A stretch of DNA of 64,000 bases from Sphingobium sp. (GCA_017744605.1 JAGIAZ010000010.1:90927-154926), one strand, 5' to 3'; counted from the stretch's first letter, positions 47,284 through 55,730 are shown. The notes: generated by a model not told the origin, from the letters alone. Translations and numbers: made by a program.

Positions 47284-48480
47284 TTAGTCGGCGGACCGTT
47301 CCGTGCGCACCCATTCGCTCTGCTTGCCGCGCACCAGCTTCAGGTAAACCGGCAGCTTCCAGAGCAGGTAGAGCGGAATGCGCAGCAGTGTCGCGCAGCT
47401 GATCGCGATGCGGCCTTCGCGCGACCACGCCATGCCGAGCGTGAACGTCGCCAGCGCCATCGCGATGAACAGCATAGCCGCGGGCAACCATGAACCGCCG
47501 AGCAGCGCAAGCACGGCGACCGCTCCCAACAGGGCGATGCCGAGCGTCATCAACAGGGCGAGCGGCGGCACGGCGAGGCTCAAACCCTGCCAGATCAGGC
47601 CCCAGCGACCGCGCGCCAGGCCTTCGGCGACCAGCGGCAAGGCCACCTTCATGGCCGTCTGAAGATAGCCATGCTCCCAGCGCGTCCGCTGCGTGCGGGT
47701 CGCGTCCTGGGTTGCCGGGCTGCTCCAGGTTCTAGCGCTTTCCAGATATTGCGGCGCATGGCCGGCCCGCGCGAAGTCGATGCCGAGCACCAGGTCCTCG
47801 ACGAGGTGGCTGGTCGCGAGCGGCGCATCCTTGAACAAGGCCCAGGGGAAGGCCATGCCGGTCCCGCCGAGGACGGCGGGCGCGCCGATCCGCGTCGCGC
47901 CGCGCTGGCGTACCAGATTCTTGATGAGGAAGGCGAAGTTGGAAATCTGCACCATCGCCGCATCGTCCGGCTGCGATCGCATCAGATAGCAGCTCTGCAC
48001 CGGCCGGCCCCGCGCCGCGCAGGTTTCGGCGAGCCGCGCTAGGCTGTCGCCTTCCAGCTCGCAGTCCGCATCCAGCACGATCACCACATCCGGCGGATCC
48101 TGCGCCAGCCAGTCGCGGCCAAAGGCGAGCGCGTGGCCCTTGCCGCGCAGCGTCGCGTCATGCCGTTCGATCACTGCCGCACCGGCCGCATGCGCGACCG
48201 ACGCCGTGTCGTCGGAGCAATTGTCGGCAACCACCACCAGCCGCACCATTTTGCCCAGCTGCGGCAGTAATGGCGCGATGAAGCGGGCAATGCTGGCCGC
48301 CTCATTGTGCGCCGGCATGATGATCGCGACCTTGCGGGTCAGCGTCTGGACCGAAAGCCCCGGGCGGCTGGCGCTGAACGTGCCGGCCAGCAATTCGGCC
48401 AGGAACACGAGCAGCAGGAAGGCCGGGGGCAGGGCGAGGCACCAGGCAATGAAGGTCAGAAAGCCGTGCATATCCGCCAT
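47284..48480 (-). CDS. family 2 glycosyltransferase, membrane-bound
   Basis: A 398-residue protein with an N-terminal helix, a GT-A domain (IIMPAHNEAASI, VVADNCSDDT, LDADCEL, VEDLVLGIDF, TQRTRWEHG) and three C-terminal helices. The DxD, ED and QxxRW-type motifs make it a processive or export-linked GT2, plausibly for exopolysaccharide. The neighbouring EpsD-type isomerase points the same way, but a terminator separates the two. Confidence 0.85.
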   Translation of the reverse strand: MADMHGFLTFIAWCLALPPAFLLLVFLAELLAGTFSASRPGLSVQTLTRKVAIIMPAHNEAASIARFIAPLLPQLGKMVRLVVVADNCSDDTASVAHAAGAAVIERHDATLRGKGHALAFGRDWLAQDPPDVVIVLDADCELEGDSLARLAETCAARGRPVQSCYLMRSQPDDAAMVQISNFAFLIKNLVRQRGATRIGAPAVLGGTGMAFPWALFKDAPLATSHLVEDLVLGIDFARAGHAPQYLESARTWSSPATQDATRTQRTRWEHGYLQTAMKVALPLVAEGLARGRWGLIWQGLSLAVPPLALLMTLGIALLGAVAVLALLGGSWLPAAMLFIAMALATFTLGMAWSREGRIAISCATLLRIPLYLLWKLPVYLKLVRGKQSEWVRTERSAD

Positions 48481-48503
48481 TCGATTGGCATGTGCCGCTT
48501 AGG

Positions 48504-48534
48504 AAAAAGGGGCCGCCAGCGCGGCAGCCCCTTT
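48504..48534 (-). terminator. intrinsic terminator of the EpsD-type gene
   Basis: On the minus strand, GGGGCTGCC pairs with GGCGGCCCC (one G-U) and is followed by TTTTT, 30 bases past the stop at 48564. It ends transcription before the GT2 gene. Confidence 0.8.
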
Positions 48535-48563
48535 CCGATTGGCAAGTGTTCGATCCGATGTCC

Positions 48564-49424
48564 TTACTTGGCCGCCGGCGCAGCACCCGCAGCGGCGGGG
48601 GCCTTGGGCGGCTCGTAACCGGCCTGATACACGATCTTGGCCTTGGCCTTGGCTTCCTTGAGCCGCTCCTCGCCGATCTTGTTCAGCTCCTCGCGGCGGA
48701 TCGCCTGGGTAGCGAGCGGCCGCGCCTGGTCGGTCGGCACGACCACCGGCTCGCTGCCGGTGATCACGCTGGCGACGATCTTGCCGTTGTTGGGCACGAT
48801 GAAGGGCTCGCCGGCCGGCAACGCCTTGATGCGGGCCATGACCTCCGGCGGCACGCCGGCGGAATCCATCGTATTGCCGCCGCGCTGGAACTTGATGCCC
48901 TGCTTGTTCAGCCAAGCGGCGATGTCCGCCATGCTGTGCATGCCCGTCAGCGGTTGCAGCGCCTTCGCATCGGCCGGCGGATCGAACACGATCTGGTCGA
49001 GCTTGTAGCGCGTGCGGTCGCCGAAGAGCGTCGGATGCGAGGCGATATACTGATCGACCTTGGCGGTGTTCGGCACGGCGACAGTGTCGAATGCCTTCTT
49101 GCCGTACATGCTGACGAGGAGCTGCTCTTTCATGCGGCGCTCCTGGTTGATGTAGGTCGGGTCGCGGTCCAGGCCGGAATCCTTCGCGGCCTGGGCAAGC
49201 AGACGGCGCTCGACCATGCGCTGGAGCACCTCGGCGCGGATGCGCGTCTTGTCGACATTGGCCGGGACGTTGAGCTCGGCGAGTTCATTGTTGAGCTCGT
49301 TCGAGGTGATTTCCTCGCCGTTGACGACCGCCACGACCTGACCTTCCGCCTTTTTCTGGCAACCGGCCAGAGCCAGGGAAAGCGACGTAAGCGCGATCAG
49401 GGAAACGCTCGTCAATCTGGACAT
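48564..49424 (-). CDS. EpsD-family peptidyl-prolyl cis-trans isomerase lipoprotein
   Basis: A 286-residue lipoprotein (lipobox LALAGC). A SurA-like N-terminal helical region (VVNGEEITSNELNNELAEL, LQRMVERRLLAQAAKDSGLD) is followed by a parvulin-like domain (YKLDQIVFDPPAD). This matches the EpsD family attached to exopolysaccharide loci, where it is thought to help export or fold outer-membrane components. The Ala/Pro-rich C-terminus is low complexity. Confidence 0.82.
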   Translation of the reverse strand: MSRLTSVSLIALTSLSLALAGCQKKAEGQVVAVVNGEEITSNELNNELAELNVPANVDKTRIRAEVLQRMVERRLLAQAAKDSGLDRDPTYINQERRMKEQLLVSMYGKKAFDTVAVPNTAKVDQYIASHPTLFGDRTRYKLDQIVFDPPADAKALQPLTGMHSMADIAAWLNKQGIKFQRGGNTMDSAGVPPEVMARIKALPAGEPFIVPNNGKIVASVITGSEPVVVPTDQARPLATQAIRREELNKIGEERLKEAKAKAKIVYQAGYEPPKAPAAAGAAPAAK

Positions 49425-49797
49425 GAATTCTCTCCGGAAAATATGTTGAATCGAAGGGGATCAGATATGTGTGAAAGATGGTGGACGAATGCTGCGAGGT
49501 TTCGCTGGTGCATGCGGCGTGGCGCACTCTGGCAAACCGAGCATGAAATGGGTTGGCATCAAGATCAGGCTTTCCCGGCGTCGTCCGTTGTTATTGCAAG
49601 GGCCGGCATGAACAATGAACGTCCTTCTCATTCATGGTCGATCCTCAGCCGACGGACAGACTTTATACGCGACCTTGTACAGTGCGCCCTTGGCTGAAAC
49701 AAGCCTTGGGCGGCGCGAAACGCACCGCCTCCCGCTTGTTTTGCTACAAATAGGCCCATGCAGTTAAGATTGCGTGGATGATCTTTCCAGCGGCTGC
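49425..49797. other. 373-base region between the EpsD-type gene and the phage-type locus
   Basis: No gene is supported. It holds the presumed promoter of the EpsD-type gene at its left side and a long hairpin (49696-49740) at its right. I see no attachment-site repeat or integrase trace. Confidence 0.4.
49696..49740 (-). terminator. long hairpin after the lysis cassette
   Basis: Outer arms AAACAAGC (49696-49703) and GCTTGTTT (49733-49740) enclose a further GC-rich stem. It lies 57 bases beyond the Rz1-like stop, so it probably ends the minus-strand lysis transcript. Confidence 0.55.
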
Positions 49798-50097
49798 TCA
49801 ACGTATTGCGTTGCCTGGCTTTCGGTTCCAGTCGATCGCCGCCTCGCGGGCCGCCTGATAGGCGTTCACGGCACCGGCGTGGCGCGCGGCGCAGTCGGCA
49901 TAAGCCAGCGCGGTCTGGGCGTCGGCCAGCGCCAGCTCAGCGAGCGCCGGGCTCCGCAACGGTCCCAGGGACGGGCAGGGCGCAGTCAATGCGGCCGGCA
50001 GCGGCGGCGGCACAGGCGCCAGCCGCACGGGCGCGGTTGACGGCGTCGAGCAGGCCGGGAGACAGGCCAAGAGCAGGATCGGACAGGCGCGGATCAT
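49798..50097 (-). CDS. Rz1-like outer-membrane spanin lipoprotein
   Basis: A 99-residue lipoprotein (MIRACPILLLACLPAC, acylated Cys in the LPAC box) with a Pro-rich stretch right after it (RLAPVPPPLPAALTAPCP). This is characteristic of o-spanins. It starts inside the upstream Rz-like gene in a different frame and runs 139 bases past its end, the classic overlapping Rz/Rz1 layout. Spanin pairs fuse inner and outer membranes at the end of phage lysis. Assigned by architecture, not similarity. Confidence 0.65.
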   Translation of the reverse strand: MIRACPILLLACLPACSTPSTAPVRLAPVPPPLPAALTAPCPSLGPLRSPALAELALADAQTALAYADCAARHAGAVNAYQAAREAAIDWNRKPGNAIR

Positions 50098-50380
50098 GGG
50101 CGGCCTCCTTGAGGATGATCGGCGGCAGGGCTGCGCCGGTGCGGAGGAGGGATCTGCGGACCGCTTCATAGTCGCCCTCGATGCTGGCGATCGATATGGC
50201 GAGCCGCTGTTCGCTTCCGCGTAGTTCGATGCGGATCTGGCCTAGCAGCTTCGCGTCGCGGGCATCGCGCTCGGCCATGGCGCGGCGATAGCCGAAACGA
50301 TCGATCCACAGGATCGTGGCGGCAAGCGCGAGAACGGCGCCGAAATAGGGCAGCATCCGGCGCAAGGCGGTCGGCATCAT
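49937..50380 (-). CDS. Rz-like inner-membrane spanin
   Basis: A 147-residue protein with one N-terminal membrane anchor (LPYFGAVLALAATILWI). A charged, helical periplasmic part follows (RAMAERDARDAKLLGQIRIELRGSE), as in i-spanins. Its stop-proximal third overlaps the Rz1-like frame. It begins four bases within the end of the holin-like gene. The role is inferred from position and topology. Confidence 0.6.
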   Translation of the reverse strand: MMPTALRRMLPYFGAVLALAATILWIDRFGYRRAMAERDARDAKLLGQIRIELRGSEQRLAISIASIEGDYEAVRRSLLRTGAALPPIILKEAAHDPRLSDPALGLSPGLLDAVNRARAAGACAAAAAGRIDCALPVPGTVAEPGAR

Positions 50381-50541
50381 GGCTGTCCCTTGGCGGGTAC
50401 AAGCGTTGCGATGACGCCGGCCATCACGGCCAGCCAGCTGAACGGAGCGGGCAATGCCGATCCGCCGATGATAGCCGCGCCGATGCCGGCCCAGCTACTG
50501 CGCTCCTGCAGCCGTGCCTTCAGATAGCCGAGTAGCCTCAT
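50377..50541 (-). CDS. small holin-like membrane protein
   Basis: A 54-residue peptide (MRLLGYLKARLQERSSW) with two hydrophobic segments (AGIGAAIIGGSAL and FSWLAVMAGVIATLV) and short charged ends, suiting a class II holin. The ATG at 50541 overlaps the muralytic gene stop by four bases, and its own stop overlaps the Rz-like start. The size is typical of phage holins. Function is inferred from the cassette. Confidence 0.6.
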   Translation of the reverse strand: MRLLGYLKARLQERSSWAGIGAAIIGGSALPAPFSWLAVMAGVIATLVPAKGQP

Positions 50542-50918
50542 GACACGACCTCCAGATCGCGATCGCCCGATTGCCACATGGCGAGGCGGATCGAGCGGGG
50601 CAGGACGATGCAGCCATGGCTGGCGCCGCCCGGATTGCGGATGCTGTCGCCGTGGATGCGGAAGGCACCCCGGCCCGTGGCATCGTGCCGGTCATCGCCC
50701 GGCGTGGCATCGACGGCATGCAGGATGATCGTCCGGGGTCCGACGTTGTGGCTGTCCTCGATGGCGGTCATGCGCCAGCGTCCCTTGGGAATAGGGCCGA
50801 TACCCGGCACGACTTGGGCCGCGGCATTGTTCTTGCCCCATTCACGGCCGCTATAGCCACGCGCGTGGCAGCGCCCATCGCGAAACAGTTCGCCTGTCGA
50901 TTGTTTGTAGGTCCACAT
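50538..50918 (-). CDS. DUF2778/Tlde1-like L,D-transpeptidase-fold protein, candidate cell-wall enzyme
   Basis: A 126-residue protein. WTYKQSTGELFRDG, GYSG, PIPKGRWRM and the active-site block IHGDS followed by ASHGCIVL (His, then catalytic Cys) form the DUF2778 pattern. That domain has an L,D-transpeptidase fold and includes the type VI secretion toxin Tlde1, which attacks peptidoglycan tetrapeptides. There is no signal peptide. Lying just upstream of a holin and spanins, it probably serves as the lysis enzyme (endolysin) of this locus. Confidence 0.75.
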   Translation of the reverse strand: MWTYKQSTGELFRDGRCHARGYSGREWGKNNAAAQVVPGIGPIPKGRWRMTAIEDSHNVGPRTIILHAVDATPGDDRHDATGRGAFRIHGDSIRNPGGASHGCIVLPRSIRLAMWQSGDRDLEVVS

Positions 50919-50926
50919 GGCCGACC

Positions 50927-53164
50927 TCAGTTGCTCAGCAGATAGCCGTCAGCGTTCATGACTGGCTCGATCGGGATGTCGTGATCGTGGCCGGCGCCCG
51001 AATAGACGCCGTAGAACAGGATGTTGTCGCTATAATTGGCGCCGTAGAGGTGGCGCACATAGACCGGCGTGCCGGGATCCGCGGCAAGCACGACGTCGAG
51101 GCTGCTGCCATTGATCGTGATCGATGTGACGGCGAGCAGCGAGGCGAAGTCACTGGCCGTCGAGAAATCCCAACCCTTGAAGCGGTTGGCCGGCTGTGCC
51201 GGATAGACCGCGCTGCCGGAGTTGGTGGCAACCGTGGTCTCGGCGAGTGAAGTGGCGCCATTCATGGTCATGGCGATGTTGAGGCTGGTCCCGGCGCGCG
51301 TGACGCCGGTTGGTGTCGGTCCACGGCCCGAGTGGACGTTCTGGCCGAGAACATGCTTCGCTACTGTCCAGGCCGAACGCTCGTTCAGCCGATCCGCGCC
51401 ACCCGTCGTCGTGCCACTCGGATGGTAGCTGTCGCCGTAGATCGTGCCATTATGATGTTCGGCGCTGTGGATATTGGCGTCGCCACCGCCGCCTTCGGTC
51501 GTCAGCGCATATTGCATCCGCCGGAAGCGGTCCCGCTGGCTGTCATGGACGGCGGTTGCGAGCGAGGCGGGCGGCGAGGACCCCGCCCAGCGGCCCATGT
51601 GAGCAACCAGGATAGGCAGGGCGGCGTTGCCGGCAAATGTGCGGAACGGCGCGACGATCTCGGTCAGGAAGCGCGACGGATAAGCGGCGAGGTTCGCGGC
51701 GAACGTTGTCGCGTCCACATCGGCGTCGCCCTGTCCCTGATCCCAGATCAGGCATTCGACCACGCCCTTTCGGGTCGCGAGTGCCGCCATGAAATCGGTC
51801 CAGCTGCTGCTTCCGTTCTTGATGCCGGAAATCGTCGAGCCCGGGACACCATAGGCTTCGAAGAGGACCGGTGCGCTTTGTATCCGGGTCAGCACATTGG
51901 TGAAGCCCCAGCCCTGCAGTCCGCTCAGGCTCACATAGGGGTCGCGCCCGTTGACCATGTAGCCGGAGGCATAGTCGCCGCTCAGATTATAGGCGCTGGC
52001 GGGCACGGCGCTATTCGCCGACGGGGTGAAGCTTTGGCCCGAAGCGCCGCCGCGCAGCAAGCTGGTGCTCTGGCCATAGGCCACGATGCGGTATCCCACC
52101 AGTGTCGGCTGTGAGAGGCAGCTATGGCGCAAGCCGGCGCCGTCCAGATAGCCATGCTCGATGAGATAGGGGCCGCCGAGCGGAAGCTCTTCGGCGATGC
52201 TATAATTGCCGCTGCCCGCCGTGGCGCTGACGGTTTTCCAGCCATTGGCGTCCTCGCCAGGACGCGTGCCCAGGATTGGCCCCGCATCGGGATCGGTCGC
52301 GTCGAGCAAGCGGCTGATCCAGGAGACGGGCGTGCCGGAATAGGTGCCGGCATAGGTGACTGTGCCCACCGTCGCGCCTGCGCCGGAATAGGCGTTGCGG
52401 CCGACGGCGCCGTCGATGCTCGTGCATTGGATGTCGAGCGTCCGCACTGCGATCCCGCTGATCACGGGCCAGCGATAGGTGTTCTGCAAGGCACCGACCA
52501 GACCTTGGCGGTTGCCGGCCGCGATACCGGAGAGATCCAGGCTGCCCCATGGCGGCGAATAGACGACGGGTGTGAGCGCCGTGCCGTCGATCCAGATCTT
52601 GAGCCTGTTGCTCTTGATCTGAATGCGGAGCTTGCCGGCCGTGAGGATCGTCACATTGCCGGCGCCGCCGGCGCTGCCATGATAGTCCACGAACGCATGG
52701 TTGGTGTTCGATCCCGCGATGGTAATGCCGGCAAGGATTCGCTTATTGTCTGTATCGAGTGCGATCTGGATGAAATTGCTGGCGTCCTTTCGCCAGACGA
52801 CCAGCACCTGTCGGGAGGACTCATAGGCTGTGCCGGAGTCCGATCCGCCGGTCTCATAGTCGAAGACGACATCGGTATCGGTGAAGTTGCCATCGCCGAA
52901 CAGCGCGCTTGCGGTACTCCCATAGAGCGCGTTCTGATGCGCTTTGCCGTTGTCCGTGCTCCATTGCGAAAGATCGCCCGACCAGTGCGCCCGGCCCGCC
53001 ATCGGGTTGATGCCGGCGGGCATGTTCAGGTCGTCGGAGAGATCGAAATATTCCGCGCCGACCGACGGCGGGGTCGGCGTAGGCGTGGGCGTCGGGGTCG
53101 GCGTTGGCGTTCCGCCAAGGTTCGATCTGTGGCGAGAGGAGCCGAAACCATATCCGTGGATCAT
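50927..53164 (-). CDS. phage-type spike/fibre protein with SGNH-esterase-like domain
   Basis: A 745-residue protein. After a short Gly/Ser N-terminus comes a run of Pro-Thr dipeptides (about residues 20-34), then a beta-rich lectin-like region (VLVVWRKDASNFIQIALD). An esterase-like region follows with VAYGQSTSL (block I), IWDQGQGDAD (block III-like) and GDSYHPSG (Asp/His, block V). These suggest a sialate-O-acetylesterase-type enzyme that deacetylates surface glycan. ATG 53164 overlaps the spike-base stop (ATGA). The open frame to 53629 is not used. Confidence 0.75.
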   Translation of the reverse strand: MIHGYGFGSSRHRSNLGGTPTPTPTPTPTPTPPSVGAEYFDLSDDLNMPAGINPMAGRAHWSGDLSQWSTDNGKAHQNALYGSTASALFGDGNFTDTDVVFDYETGGSDSGTAYESSRQVLVVWRKDASNFIQIALDTDNKRILAGITIAGSNTNHAFVDYHGSAGGAGNVTILTAGKLRIQIKSNRLKIWIDGTALTPVVYSPPWGSLDLSGIAAGNRQGLVGALQNTYRWPVISGIAVRTLDIQCTSIDGAVGRNAYSGAGATVGTVTYAGTYSGTPVSWISRLLDATDPDAGPILGTRPGEDANGWKTVSATAGSGNYSIAEELPLGGPYLIEHGYLDGAGLRHSCLSQPTLVGYRIVAYGQSTSLLRGGASGQSFTPSANSAVPASAYNLSGDYASGYMVNGRDPYVSLSGLQGWGFTNVLTRIQSAPVLFEAYGVPGSTISGIKNGSSSWTDFMAALATRKGVVECLIWDQGQGDADVDATTFAANLAAYPSRFLTEIVAPFRTFAGNAALPILVAHMGRWAGSSPPASLATAVHDSQRDRFRRMQYALTTEGGGGDANIHSAEHHNGTIYGDSYHPSGTTTGGADRLNERSAWTVAKHVLGQNVHSGRGPTPTGVTRAGTSLNIAMTMNGATSLAETTVATNSGSAVYPAQPANRFKGWDFSTASDFASLLAVTSITINGSSLDVVLAADPGTPVYVRHLYGANYSDNILFYGVYSGAGHDHDIPIEPVMNADGYLLSN

Positions 53165-53424
53165 GCGAGACCCACGAGGTTGGTCGCCGTCGTACCGCTG
53201 GCCCGCACATATTGCAGGCGCGCGTCGAGAATCTGGCCGCTGGCGAGGTTCTTGAACGTGACATCGGCGTTGCTGCCGGCGGCGCGCCCGACAATATCGC
53301 CGCCCGTGCCGACATAGATGGCCTTGGGTAGCGGATCGATCTCGTTGGTTGCATGGGGCGTGACCGCGAAGGCCATGCGGGCCGGATCGGCGAGGCCGTT
53401 CACATTTTCGAATCTGTCGGACAT
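53161..53424 (-). CDS. spike base protein, RCAP_Rcc01079-like
   Basis: An 87-residue protein: MSDRFENVNGLADPARMAFAV, then AIYVGTGGDIVGR and YVRASGTTATNLVGLA. The last two blocks recall the spike-base family named after Rhodobacter capsulatus Rcc01079, a component of the head spikes of its gene transfer agent and also found in phages. In R. capsulatus that gene precedes the large spike gene, as here. The family call is from memory and unverified. Confidence 0.7.
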   Translation of the reverse strand: MSDRFENVNGLADPARMAFAVTPHATNEIDPLPKAIYVGTGGDIVGRAAGSNADVTFKNLASGQILDARLQYVRASGTTATNLVGLA

Positions 53425-53528
53425 GGGCTGGCGCCTCCTTGGCTGCTGCGTGCGGCTGGAGCGCCGCCGACAAGCCTAGGCCAAGGAAGGCGGGAAATAG
53501 GACAGGCGATATTAGTCCATATCGGACT

Positions 53529-54188
53529 TCATTTCGGAGGGGGCGGCGTCTTGTCCTTGAACAGACAGATATCCGCGATCGTGCAGCGCCAGCATTCCGG
53601 TTTGCGTGCCTTGCAGACATATCGGCCATGCAGGATCAGCCAGTGGTGCGCATCTCGCCTGAAGGGCTGGGGTACACGCTTTTCGAGGCCCTTCTCGACA
53701 ATCACGACAGTCTTGCCCGGCGCCAGCCCCGTCCGGTTGGCGACGCGAAAAATGTGCGTGTCCACCGCGAATGTCTCTTCTCCAAAAGCGGTGTTGAGGA
53801 CGACATTCGCCGTCTTGCGCCCGACGCCGGGCAACTGCGTCAGCACATCCCGGTCGCGCGGCACCTGCCCGTCATGATCACGGACCAGTCTCTCGGAGAG
53901 CGCGATCACATTCTTGGCCTTGGTGTTGAACAGGCCGATGGTCTTGATGTGCTCCTTGAGCCTGGCCTCGCCGAGGGCAACCATCTGTGCGGGCGTTTTC
54001 ACCATCTCGAAGAGCTTGCGCGTCGCCTTGTTGACGCCGACGTCCGTCGCCTGCGCCGAGAGCGTCACCGCGACCAGCAGCTGGTAGTCATTGCCATATT
54101 CAAGCTCGGTCTTCGGTGCCGGATTGCCCTCGGCAAGCCGTGAAAACAGCTCGAAAATCTGCTCGCGGTTGAGTTGCCTCGCGGCCAC
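53529..54188 (-). CDS. nth: endonuclease III
   Basis: A 219-residue DNA glycosylase/AP lyase for oxidised pyrimidines. The helix-hairpin-helix LPGVGRKTA contains catalytic K125, and catalytic D143 lies in AVDTHIFRVANR. The [4Fe-4S] cysteines C192, C199, C202 and C208 have the standard spacing. It starts with GTG at 54188, three bases beyond the dapB stop, so the two genes form a unit. Confidence 0.96.
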   Translation of the reverse strand: MAARQLNREQIFELFSRLAEGNPAPKTELEYGNDYQLLVAVTLSAQATDVGVNKATRKLFEMVKTPAQMVALGEARLKEHIKTIGLFNTKAKNVIALSERLVRDHDGQVPRDRDVLTQLPGVGRKTANVVLNTAFGEETFAVDTHIFRVANRTGLAPGKTVVIVEKGLEKRVPQPFRRDAHHWLILHGRYVCKARKPECWRCTIADICLFKDKTPPPPK

Positions 54189-54191
54189 CGG

Positions 54192-54959
54192 TCAGAGCCC
54201 CAAAACGTCCGCCATGCTATATCGTCCCGGCGCTCGCCCGAGCAGCCACTGCGCGCCCCTGATCGCGCCCTTGGCGAAGATCGTGCGATTCTCCGCGCGA
54301 TGGCCAAGCTCGATGCGTTCGCCCTCGCTTGCCAGGATGACCATATGGTCGCCCGCGACCGATCCGCCGCGCAGCGCCGCGAAGCCGATATCGCCTGTCT
54401 TGCGGGCGCCAGTCATGCCGTCGCGGCCCCGCGCGCTGTGATGGGCGAGCGTGATGTTCCGGCCGGCCGCCGCCGCTTCGCCGAGCAGCAATGCCGTGCC
54501 GGAGGGCGCATCGACCTTATGCTTGTGGTGCATCTCGAGAATCTCGATGTCCCAGTCGTCGCCCAGCCGTTGCGCCGCCTCGCGCACCAGCGCCGCGAGC
54601 AGGTTGACCCCGAGCGACGTATTCCCCGTCTGCAGCACCGCGATCGACTGCGCCGCCCCGTCGATCGCTGCGTGATGGGCGGCGGCGAGACCCGTCGTCC
54701 CGATCAGCAGCGGCTTGCCGGCGGCAATGCAGGCCGCGAGATTGGACTCGAGCGCGGACGGCACGGAGAAGTCGATGAGGATGTCGGCCGTCCGGGCAAG
54801 CGCAGCGGCATCGGTGGTAATCGCGGCGCCTTGGGCGCCAATGGTGCCGCCCGCCGTGCCGTCTGTGCCGCCCGCGACATCGAGCCCGGCTTCGGCGGCT
54901 ACCTGCGCAATCGCCTGACCCATGCGCCCGCGCGTTCCGAAGATTCCGATCGACGTCAT
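54192..54959 (-). CDS. dapB: 4-hydroxy-tetrahydrodipicolinate reductase
   Basis: Catalyses the NAD(P)H-dependent reduction in lysine/diaminopimelate synthesis. A 255-residue enzyme with the nucleotide-binding FGTRGRMGQ, the IDFSVPSA segment and the signature EMHHKHKVDAPSGTA containing the catalytic H144 and K148. It is divergent from the sirtuin gene, with 41 bases between starts. Confidence 0.96.
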   Translation of the reverse strand: MTSIGIFGTRGRMGQAIAQVAAEAGLDVAGGTDGTAGGTIGAQGAAITTDAAALARTADILIDFSVPSALESNLAACIAAGKPLLIGTTGLAAAHHAAIDGAAQSIAVLQTGNTSLGVNLLAALVREAAQRLGDDWDIEILEMHHKHKVDAPSGTALLLGEAAAAGRNITLAHHSARGRDGMTGARKTGDIGFAALRGGSVAGDHMVILASEGERIELGHRAENRTIFAKGAIRGAQWLLGRAPGRYSMADVLGL

Positions 54960-55000
54960 GGCCCTTGCGTTCCCTTGGCTCTGGCTGTCACAGAGCGCCG

Positions 55001-55699
55001 ATGCCAGACTCGCGCGGACTTGTCATCCTGACTGGCGCCGGAATTTCGGCGGAGAGCGGGCTCGAGACCTTCCGCTCGAGCGATGGCCTATGGGCGCAGC
55101 ACCGGATCGAGGATGTCTGCACACCCCAGGCGCTGATGCAGAATCCGCAGCTCGTGCATGGCTTTTACGACGCCCGCCGCGCTGCTCTCGCGACGGTGGA
55201 GTCCAATCCCGCGCATCATGCGCTCGCCCGGCTCGACGCTGCCTGGACCGGCGACTTGCTCATTGTCACCCAGAATGTCGACGATCTCCATGAGCGCGCC
55301 GGCGCGCAGCGCATGCTCCATATGCATGGCCAGCTGAATTCCACACTCTGCGCCCATTGCGGCGATCAGTCCCCCTGGCGGGGCGATATGCCCGTCGGTG
55401 CACAGTGCCGCGCCTGCGGCGCACCCGCGCTGCGTCCCGATATCGTCTTCTTCGGCGAAATTCCGTACGACATGGACCGGATCGAGACCGCGCTCTCGCA
55501 GGCTGATCTCTTCGTCTCCATCGGAACCTCCGGCGCCGTCTATCCTGCCGCCGGCTTCGTTCGAATGGCCAGAGCCTATGGCGCCCAGGCGCTGGAGCTC
55601 AACCTGGAGCCCTCCGAGGGCAGCGCCTGGTTCGATGAATGCCGTCATGGCCCCGCGAGCCTCCTCGTGCCCGCTTGGGTCGACGAGCTGCTGGCTTGA
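55001..55699 (+). CDS. cobB: NAD-dependent protein deacylase (CobB-type sirtuin)
   Basis: A 232-residue class III sirtuin. NAD-binding GAGISAESG, TQNVDDLHERAG, catalytic H109 in MHMHG-like LHMHGQ, and a zinc site C117/C120/C136/C139. The Y56-xx-R59 pair (FYDARR) is the signature of desuccinylase/demalonylase-capable sirtuins. ATG at 55001 gives the family length. The upstream frame extends only to 54965. Confidence 0.94.
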   Translation: MPDSRGLVILTGAGISAESGLETFRSSDGLWAQHRIEDVCTPQALMQNPQLVHGFYDARRAALATVESNPAHHALARLDAAWTGDLLIVTQNVDDLHERAGAQRMLHMHGQLNSTLCAHCGDQSPWRGDMPVGAQCRACGAPALRPDIVFFGEIPYDMDRIETALSQADLFVSIGTSGAVYPAAGFVRMARAYGAQALELNLEPSEGSAWFDECRHGPASLLVPAWVDELLA

Positions 55700-55730
55700 A
55701 CCGGGCCCTCGGGCCTGCCACATCGCAGCC

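Noticed and set aside
49425..53528. Complete prophage
   Set aside because: No integrase, terminase, portal, capsid, tail-tube or repressor gene and no attachment repeats are present around the spike and lysis genes.
53161..53629. Extension of the spike protein frame upstream of 53164
   Set aside because: It overlaps the well-formed spike-base gene in another frame, and its translation is Arg/Cys-rich without structure. The ATGA junction at 53164 is the natural start.
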